Shown piece by piece: positions 1 through 5,035 of a DNA stretch of 9,195 nucleotides. This stretch comes from Frankiaceae bacterium (GTDB lineage: Bacteria > Actinomycetota > Actinomycetes > Mycobacteriales > SCTD01). Location: positions 1 to 9,195 of the forward strand of contig CANKBT010000108.1 of the NCBI GenBank assembly GCA_947479995.1, in the 5' to 3' direction. How positions within the stretch are numbered: the stretch's first letter is position 1; every line of letters begins with the position of its first letter. Both the position numbers and the translations under genes were made by a program. Below the pieces are notes generated by a model that was not told the origin of the DNA, ran no database searches, and saw only the letters and a program-made list of their open reading frames with translations.

Positions 1-1
1 G

Positions 2-352
2 ACGCAGGGCGGCGGACCGGCCGCGCCGAGCGGCCCGATGGCGGTGCTGCAGCCGGCCGAGGGCACGCAGGTCGCGCGCCGGGTCGGCGTCGCCGTGGCC
101 GGCGCGCCGGCCGGCGTCACGGCCGTGCAGCTGCGCGGCGGCGGCTTCGTGCAGGCCGACCCGCTGCCGCTCGCCGCGCCGTCGCCGGCCGGTGACCTCG
201 TGGCCGAGGCGGCGTACGGCCCGGTGCTCTGCGAGGGGCGGGCGGCGCCGGTGGTCGTGCTGCTCACGACGCCCGGCGGCGTGGTGGAGGTGCCGGTGCC
301 CGCGGACGACCTGCTCGCCGGGCTGCGGGCCGCCGAGTGCGCCGCCGGCTGA
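2..352 (+). CDS. 3' part of an unrecognised protein-coding gene
   Basis: This frame is open from the left edge of the window to a TGA at 350-352, with the GC-rich third positions of a real gene. An ATG at 38 is possible, but no ribosome binding site precedes it, so the gene more likely begins outside the window. I do not recognise the product. Counted from the ATG, the visible 104 residues are rich in Ala, Gly, Val and Pro and look like beta strands with turns. There are two cysteines (C65 and C101), the second four residues from the end, which could form a disulfide if the protein is exported. No transmembrane segment, catalytic motif or signal peptide is visible in this part. The next gene on the same strand starts 72 bp later behind its own candidate promoter, so the two need not be one operon. 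Confidence 0.55.
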   Translation, partial: TQGGGPAAPSGPMAVLQPAEGTQVARRVGVAVAGAPAGVTAVQLRGGGFVQADPLPLAAPSPAGDLVAEAAYGPVLCEGRAAPVVVLLTTPGGVVEVPVPADDLLAGLRAAECAAG

Positions 353-359
353 CCGGGGC

Positions 360-388
360 TCGACCTGCACCGCGCCGTGCGGCATGCT
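360..388 (+). promoter_or_regulatory. Candidate promoter of the ATPase-like gene
   Basis: TCGACC (360-365) and CATGCT (383-388) are separated by exactly 17 bp. They match the -35 and -10 consensus at 4 and 3 of 6 positions. The start of transcription would fall near 395, inside the dyad at 388-406. The match is weak and rests on spacing and position. Confidence 0.3.
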
Positions 389-406
389 GAGGGCAACCTC
401 ACCTCA
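388..406 (+). promoter_or_regulatory. Candidate DtxR/IdeR/DmdR-type iron box
   Basis: The 19-mer TGAGGGCAACCTCACCTCA agrees at 12 of 19 positions with the IdeR/DtxR consensus as I recall it (TTAGGTTAGGCTAACCTAA). It agrees at 13 of 19 with the form carrying CTCACCTAA in the right half. Most mismatches are changes to G or C, as expected in so GC-rich a genome. It is the core of a 23-bp dyad, GCTGAGG (386-392) and CCTCAGC (402-408) around a 9-bp centre. It abuts the candidate -10 and covers the likely transcription start, where a metal-loaded repressor would block transcription. Which regulator binds, if any, is inference. Confidence 0.4.
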
Positions 407-424
407 GCGACGAGCGGAGCCCGC

Positions 425-949
425 GTGAGCGCCACCGGAGTACGGCTGCCCGTCGGCCGCGTCGTCGCCCTGCTGGGCAGCACCCGCGCCCGCGCGGCCG
501 TCGTCGCCCAGCTCGACGACGCGAGCACGCGCTGCGCCGACGGCCACGCCCACGGCGGGCTGGTGCGGGTCACCGGCCCGCTGCGCGGCGCCGGCCTGCT
601 GGCCGACGTGCTCGCCGACGGCGCCGGGGTGGGCCGCGGCGAGGCCGCGCTGCGCACCGCGGTCGGCTTCCCGTCGCTCGCGGCGCACCTCGAGGCGCCG
701 GTCGACGCCCTCGGCGCCGAGGAGCGGGCCGTCGCGGCGCTCGCCCTGGCGGCGCTGCGCGACCCGGTGGCGGTCGTCGTCGACCGGCTCCCGGGCGCCC
801 GCCGGGCGCTGCCCGCGCTCGCGGCGGGCGGCGCGGCCGTGCTCGTCGACGACGCCGACCCGGTGGCCGTGCTCGCCGTCGCCGACGCCGCCCTGCGGGT
901 CGGCGACGACGGCACCGTCGTGCTCGAGGACCTCGCCCTCGCCGCCTGA
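425..949 (+). CDS. ABC ATPase-like protein with degenerate nucleotide-binding motifs
   Basis: The GTG at 425 is chosen because GGAG (416-419) precedes it by 5 nt; an in-frame ATG at 377 would lie upstream of the predicted transcription start. The 174-residue product follows the order of an ABC nucleotide-binding domain. Residues 13-24 (VVALLGSTRARA) sit where Walker A should be, but lack its Gly-Lys-Ser/Thr. Residues 96-101 (LGAEER) replace the LSGGE signature, followed by an Ala/Leu helix and a DP dipeptide as in real ABC proteins. Residues 115-123 (VAVVVDRLP) resemble Walker B with the Asp but no catalytic Glu. Residues 139-166 resemble the H-loop and final 'DG-VV' strands with Asp in place of His. 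Length is about 50 residues short of a normal domain, mostly between Walker A and signature. It probably does not hydrolyse ATP. The ABC relationship is inferred from motif order only; a role as regulatory or structural partner is a guess. Confidence 0.7.
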   Translation: MSATGVRLPVGRVVALLGSTRARAAVVAQLDDASTRCADGHAHGGLVRVTGPLRGAGLLADVLADGAGVGRGEAALRTAVGFPSLAAHLEAPVDALGAEERAVAALALAALRDPVAVVVDRLPGARRALPALAAGGAAVLVDDADPVAVLAVADAALRVGDDGTVVLEDLALAA

Positions 950-969
950 GGCGGGCGCGGGGCGCGGGG

Positions 970-1254
970 CTAGCGCGGCGAGTACGTCAGGCAGTCCGCG
1001 ACGTCCTGGCCCGCGCCGACGGTGATGGCGCCGGCCGAGCACTCGAGGCGCTCGTTGTGGCGGCACTCGCTGCGGTGGCACGCGCCGACGCTGCCGCGGA
1101 CGTCGAGGCCGCCCTTGAAGCTGATGTCGATGAACGTCCCGCAGTGCGCGTGGTCGCCGCCGATGGTGATGGCGCCGGCGTGGCACGAGACGTCGGAGTT
1201 GTAGGAGCAGCTCGTCACCGAGCACTCGGAGACGGCGGGCATGGCCTGGGTCAC
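970..1254 (-). CDS. Cysteine-rich protein with two DUF1540-type modules
   Basis: The 94-residue protein starts at GTG 1254, preceded by a near-perfect AGGAGGA six bases upstream, which decides this start over an ATG four codons later. It consists of two similar modules. Module one has C11, C16, C24 and C38 (CX4CX7CX13C); module two has C59, C64, C72 and C88 (CX4CX7CX15C). Both share the stretch 'C(H/S)AGAIT(I/V)G' after the third cysteine, the hallmark of the DUF1540 family. Four cysteines per module suggest metal binding, probably zinc, but the biochemical role of the family is unknown to me. The protein has no signal peptide or membrane segment and is probably cytoplasmic. It lies 119 bp downstream of smc on the same strand, with a hairpin just before its ribosome binding site. 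It ends 20 bp from the stop of the convergent ATPase-like gene. Confidence 0.85.
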   Translation of the reverse strand: MTQAMPAVSECSVTSCSYNSDVSCHAGAITIGGDHAHCGTFIDISFKGGLDVRGSVGACHRSECRHNERLECSAGAITVGAGQDVADCLTYSPR

Positions 1255-1270
1255 GGGGGGTCCTCCTGGT

Positions 1271-1291
1271 CGTCAGCGGCGGTCGCTGACG
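1271..1291 (-). promoter_or_regulatory. Perfect inverted repeat in the leader of the DUF1540 gene
   Basis: CGTCAGCG (1271-1278) and CGCTGACG (1284-1291) form a perfect 8-bp dyad with a 5-base centre, three bases upstream of the AGGAGGA site (1261-1267). A weak promoter (GTGACA at 1317-1322, 17 bp, CACCCT at 1294-1299) would start transcription near 1287, inside the repeat. It may be an operator, a hairpin that affects translation, or part of an smc terminator; no T-tract follows it. Confidence 0.45.
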
Positions 1292-1307
1292 GCAGGGTGC
1301 CCACTCC

Positions 1308-1348
1308 CGGCGGTCCTGTCACGGCAGGTCAGGCTGCCCTCACCGCCG
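1308..1348 (-). terminator. Possible smc transcription terminator (interrupted hairpin)
   Basis: Between the smc stop and the DUF1540 gene, CGGCGGT (1308-1314) can pair with ACCGCCG (1342-1348), and inside it GGCAG (1323-1327) pairs with CTGCC (1334-1338). This gives a two-part stem 26 bp past the smc stop. There is no T-tract, which is common for GC-rich actinobacteria, and the stem is interrupted, so the call is tentative. Confidence 0.3.
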
Positions 1349-1373
1349 CCGCCGGGCCGGCGCGGGCCGCCGC

Positions 1374-4300
1374 TCAGACGCCCTCGCGCTCCCGCAGGCG
1401 CTGGCTGACGACGGCCGAGACGCCGTCGCCGCGCATGGTCACGCCGTACAGCGCGTCGGCGATCTCCATCGTCCGCTTCTGGTGCGTGATGACGATGAGC
1501 TGGCTGCTCTCGCGCAGGCCCTGCAGCAGCTCGAGCAGGCGGCCGAGGTTGCGGTCGTCGAGGGCCGCCTCGACCTCGTCCATGACGTAGAACGGCGAGG
1601 GCCGCGCCCGGAAGATCGCCACGAGCAGCGCGATGGCGGTGAGCGAGCGCTCGCCGCCCGACAGCAGCGACAGCCGCGACACCTTCTTGCCGGCCGGGCG
1701 CGCCATCACCTCGATGCCGGTCGCGAGCATGTCGTCGGGCTCGGTGAGCACCAGCCGCCCCTCGCCGCCCGGGAACAGCGTCGCGAAGACGTGCACGAAC
1801 TCGCGGGCGGTGTCGGCGAAGGCGCTGGCGAAGACGTCGTGGATCCGCTCGTCGACGTCGCGCACGACCGTGAGCAGGTCGCGCCGCGTGGCCTTGAGGT
1901 CCTCCAGCTGCGTCGACAGGAAGGCCGCGCGCTCCTGCAGCGCGGCGTACTCCTCGAGCGCGAGCGGGTTGACGCGCCCGAGGAGCGCGAGGGCGCGGTC
2001 GGCGGCGGCGGCGCGCTTCTCCTGCACCGCCCGGTCGTACGGCGCGCTGCCGTCCTCGCCCGGCACGTCGACCCCCGGCCCGTAGTCGGCCAGCAGCTGC
2101 TCGAGCGGCACCGACCACTCGTCGACCGCTCGCGCCTCCAGGGCCTCGATGCGCAGCCGCTGCTCGGCGCGGGCCACCTCGTCGCGGTGCACGACGTCGG
2201 TGAGCCGGTCGAGCTCCGCGGCCAGCTCGCGGGTGCGGGCGCGCAGCGCGAGCAGCTCGCCCTCGGTGACGGTGCGCGCGCTCTGCGCCTGCTCGCGCTC
2301 GGCGGCCGCGGCGACGAGCGACCGCGCGACGACCTCGAGCGCGCGGGTCGCCCCGTGCACGACCTGCTCGGCGACGAGGGCGCCGCGGGCCCGCTGCGCG
2401 CGGACGGCGACGAGGCGCTCGCGCGCCTGCCGCTCGGTGCGGGCGGCGCGCTCGAGCGACTCGGCGCGGCCGGACAGCGCGCGCCCGCGCTCCTCGCCGG
2501 TGCGCACGGCCAGCCGGGCCTCGACCTCGGCGCTGCGCAGCTCGGCGGCCTCGGCGGCCAGCCGGTCGCGCACCTGCGTCGACGGGTCCTCCTCGAGCGG
2601 TGCCGCCTCGGCCGCCGCGAGGCGCTCCTCGAGCTCGGCCAGGCCGTGCAGGTCGCGGTCGCGGGCCTCCTCGGCGCGCACCCGCGCCTGCTCGAGCCGG
2701 CCGGCCTCGGCCTCGGCGCCCGCGACCGCCGAGCCGAGCAGGCCGAGCTGCTCGGCGAGGGCGGCCATCCGCGCGTCGCTGTCGTGCAGGTCCTGCAGCG
2801 AGGCGGCCACCTCGGCGTCGGCGTCCTGCAGCACGGCGCGGGCCCGCGCCACCTCGAAGCCGAGCCGCTCGTGCCGGGCGGTCGCCTCCTCCTGCCGCGT
2901 GGCCGCCTCGTCGACGGTGGCCTGCACCTCGAGCAGGCTCGGCGCGCTGGCCGAGCCGCCCACCGCCCAGTCGGCGCCGAGCAGGTCGCCCTCGACGGTC
3001 ACGGCGCGCAGCCCGGTCTCGGCGAGCGCGCGCGCCTGCGCGAGGTCGTCGACGACCGCGACGCGCCGCAGCGCGCGGGCGACCGCGGGCCGCAGCTGCT
3101 CGGGCGCCTCGACGAGGTCGAGGGCCCAGCGCGCGCCGGGCGGCAGCGCCGGCCAGGGGGCGTCGTCGTCGTACGGCGCGCCGCCGACCAGCAGCGCGGC
3201 CCGCCCGGCGTCGTCGGCCTTGAGCCGCTGGAGGGCCTCGGCGGCGTCGGCGGGCGAGGCCACCGCCACGGCGTCGGCGACCGCGCCGAGCGCCGCCGCG
3301 AGCGCCGCCTCGGCGCCGGGCTGCACGTGCAGCAGCGTCGACACCGACCCGAGCACGCCCGGCAGGTCGGCCCCGAGCAGCGCGCCGGCGCCGTCGCGCC
3401 GGGTGAGCGCCGACGCCAGCGCCTCGCGGCGGGCGGCCCACGTCGAGCGGTCGCGCTCGGCCTCGCGCTCCTCGGCGACGACGGCTGCGAGCCGGTCCTG
3501 CGCCGCGGCGCGGTCGGCCTCGGCCCGCTCGTGCCGCGCGTCGAGGTCGACCTCGCCCTCGTCGAGGCCGCCCGCCTCGGCCTGCAGCGCGGCGAGGTCG
3601 GCGCGGGCGCGCTCGACGCGCAGGTGCGCCTCCTGCAGCGCGGAGGCGAGCCGCCCCAGCTCGGCCTCGGCGGCGGCGGAGCGCGAGCGCAGCGCGCCGA
3701 CCTGGCCGGTGAGGCGGGCCAGCCCCTCGCGGCGGTCGGCGACGGCGCGGCGGGCCTGCACGAGCGCCTTCTCCTCGGTGGTGAGGGCCGCCTCGGCGCT
3801 CGTGCGGCGGGCGACGGCGTCGCGCAGGCGCTCGCCGTCGGCCTCGACCTGGCGCAGCAGCGCCTGCTCCTGCGCGCGCACGGCCGCGGCCTCGCGGTCG
3901 AGCTGGTCGGGGTCGCGCCCCGTGCGGCCCTCGTCGAGGGTCGAGGTGAGGTGCCGGCGGCGCTCGGAGGCGAGCGTCGCCGTGCCGCGCAGCCGCTCCT
4001 CCAGCGCCGACAGCCGGTACCACGTCTCCTGCGCCAGGGTGAGCCGCGGCGCCTGCTCGGCGGCCGCCGCCTCGAGCGCCGCCTCGCGCTGCTGCGCGGC
4101 GGCGAGGTCGCCCTCGACGACCGCGCGCCGCTCCCGCAGGGCGGTCTCGTCGCGCACCTCCGCCTCGAGCGCCGTGCGCATCTGCACGAGGTCGTCGGCG
4201 AGCAGGCGCAGCCGCGCGTCGCGCAGGTCGGCCTGCACGGTGGCCGCCCGCCGGGCGACCTCGGCCTGCTTGCCGAGCGGCTTGAGCTGGCGCTGCAGCT

Positions 4301-4889
4301 CGGCGGTGAGGTCGGTGAGGCGCGTGAGGTTGGCCTGCATCGCCTCGAGCTTGCGCAGCGCCCGCTCCTTGCGCTTCTTGTGCTTCAGGACGCCGGCGGC
4401 CTCCTCGATGAAGGCGCGCCGGTCCTCCGGCCGGGCCGACAGCACCGCGTCGAGCTGGCCCTGCCCGACGACGACGTGCAGCTCGCGGCCGATGCCGCTG
4501 TCGCTCATGAGCTCCTGCACGTCGACCAGCCGGCAGCGGTCGCCGTTGATGGAGTACTCCGACTCCCCCGAGCGGAACATCAGCCGCCGCACCGACACCT
4601 CGGCGTACTCGATCGGGAGCGCGCCGTCGCTGTTGTCGATCGTCAGCGTCACCTCGGCGCGGCCCAGGGGCGGGCGCCCGGGCGTGCCGGCGAAGATGAC
4701 GTCCTCCATCTTCCCGCCGCGCAGGGCCTTGGCGCCCTGCTCGCCGAGCACCCACGCCATCGCGTCGACGACGTTGCTCTTGCCGGAGCCGTTCGGGCCG
4801 ACGACGCACGTGATGCCGGGCTCGAAGCGCAGCGTCGTCGGCGACGCGAAGGACTTGAAGCCCTTCAGCGTCAGGCTCTTGAGGTGCAC
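1374..4889 (-). CDS. smc: Chromosome segregation protein SMC
   Basis: A complete 1171-residue SMC ATPase, the usual bacterial length. As a homodimer with ScpA and ScpB it compacts and aligns newly replicated chromosomes near the ParB-loaded origin. The N-terminal head begins with the typical 'LKSLTLKGFKSFA' and has Walker A GPNGSGKS at 31-38 and a Q-loop near Q143. A long Ala/Glu/Arg-rich coiled coil runs from about 165 to 500. The hinge (about 500-655) contains the GGSASAPS glycine motif near 644. The returning coiled coil runs to about 1040. The C-terminal head has signature LSGGE (1076-1080), Walker B FYVMDE (1100-1105) and a switch histidine in VITHQ (near 1136). All key residues are present. 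The start is GTG at 4889, fixed by the family N-terminus; no Shine-Dalgarno sequence precedes it. It lies 11 bp after a possible small ORF and 142 bp after the permease. ftsY, its usual actinobacterial follower, is absent here. Confidence 0.98.
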   Translation of the reverse strand: MHLKSLTLKGFKSFASPTTLRFEPGITCVVGPNGSGKSNVVDAMAWVLGEQGAKALRGGKMEDVIFAGTPGRPPLGRAEVTLTIDNSDGALPIEYAEVSVRRLMFRSGESEYSINGDRCRLVDVQELMSDSGIGRELHVVVGQGQLDAVLSARPEDRRAFIEEAAGVLKHKKRKERALRKLEAMQANLTRLTDLTAELQRQLKPLGKQAEVARRAATVQADLRDARLRLLADDLVQMRTALEAEVRDETALRERRAVVEGDLAAAQQREAALEAAAAEQAPRLTLAQETWYRLSALEERLRGTATLASERRRHLTSTLDEGRTGRDPDQLDREAAAVRAQEQALLRQVEADGERLRDAVARRTSAEAALTTEEKALVQARRAVADRREGLARLTGQVGALRSRSAAAEAELGRLASALQEAHLRVERARADLAALQAEAGGLDEGEVDLDARHERAEADRAAAQDRLAAVVAEEREAERDRSTWAARREALASALTRRDGAGALLGADLPGVLGSVSTLLHVQPGAEAALAAALGAVADAVAVASPADAAEALQRLKADDAGRAALLVGGAPYDDDAPWPALPPGARWALDLVEAPEQLRPAVARALRRVAVVDDLAQARALAETGLRAVTVEGDLLGADWAVGGSASAPSLLEVQATVDEAATRQEEATARHERLGFEVARARAVLQDADAEVAASLQDLHDSDARMAALAEQLGLLGSAVAGAEAEAGRLEQARVRAEEARDRDLHGLAELEERLAAAEAAPLEEDPSTQVRDRLAAEAAELRSAEVEARLAVRTGEERGRALSGRAESLERAARTERQARERLVAVRAQRARGALVAEQVVHGATRALEVVARSLVAAAAEREQAQSARTVTEGELLALRARTRELAAELDRLTDVVHRDEVARAEQRLRIEALEARAVDEWSVPLEQLLADYGPGVDVPGEDGSAPYDRAVQEKRAAAADRALALLGRVNPLALEEYAALQERAAFLSTQLEDLKATRRDLLTVVRDVDERIHDVFASAFADTAREFVHVFATLFPGGEGRLVLTEPDDMLATGIEVMARPAGKKVSRLSLLSGGERSLTAIALLVAIFRARPSPFYVMDEVEAALDDRNLGRLLELLQGLRESSQLIVITHQKRTMEIADALYGVTMRGDGVSAVVSQRLREREGV

Positions 4890-4897
4890 GGCGAGCG

Positions 4898-4903
4898 AGG
4901 CTA
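4898..4903 (-). promoter_or_regulatory. Possible -10 element for a leaderless smc transcript
   Basis: TAGCCT fits the actinobacterial TANNNT pattern and lies 8 bases before the smc GTG, so transcription could begin at or next to the start codon. This would explain the missing ribosome binding site. No convincing -35 hexamer is visible. The TAG of the upstream small ORF falls within this hexamer. Confidence 0.25.
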
Positions 4904-5035
4904 CCGGCGCACGGCCCCCGCCCTGCCCTGCTCGGGGTGGCCCTCGCGGTGCCGCTGCGCGCGGCGCACGGCGAGCAGCACCAGCGCCCGGCGCCGCGCC
5001 TCGCGCCGGTCGCGGTCCGCGACGTCGGGGCTCAC
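4901..5035 (-). CDS. Possible small Arg-rich protein between the permease and smc
   Basis: A 44-codon frame starts at GTG 5035 and overlaps the permease stop as GTGA, the same arrangement that joins the three genes before it; it ends with TAG at 4901-4903. All third positions are G or C, like its neighbours. The product begins MSPDVADRDRREARRR, has a short hydrophobic run (ALVLLAV, 17-23) between Arg-rich flanks, and contains 13 Arg against 6 acidic residues, so it could form an amphipathic or nucleic-acid-binding helix. No Shine-Dalgarno sequence is clear, so translation would rely on coupling to the permease. I recognise no family. It may instead be a chance frame in a GC-rich gap; the overlap and codon use argue mildly that it is real. 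Confidence 0.42.
   Translation of the reverse strand: MSPDVADRDRREARRRALVLLAVRRAQRHREGHPEQGRAGAVRR

Noticed and set aside
377..424. Upstream ATG start for the ATPase-like protein
   Set aside because: It lies upstream of the predicted transcription start and inside the promoter, adds 16 unconserved-looking residues, and has no ribosome binding site, unlike the GTG at 425.
950..969. Possible shared terminator between the convergent ATPase-like and DUF1540 genes
   Set aside because: The 20 bases are G-rich repeats (GCGGGCGCGGGGCGCGGGG type) but no inverted repeat can be formed within them.
404..1225. Long minus-strand frame opposite the ATPase-like gene
   Set aside because: It is antisense to one gene and out of frame with the DUF1540 gene; the product is Arg/Gly/Ala-rich without motifs.
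2600..3223. Repetitive GC-rich stretch resembling a PGRS-like or low-complexity protein on the plus strand
   Set aside because: It is the reverse of the SMC coiled-coil region, whose Ala/Glu/Arg heptads create repetitive codons.
1273..4809. A second long minus-strand frame inside smc and a plus-strand frame at 1482-5072
   Set aside because: Both overlap the unmistakable SMC coding frame, and their products are Arg/Ala/Gly-rich without any motif.
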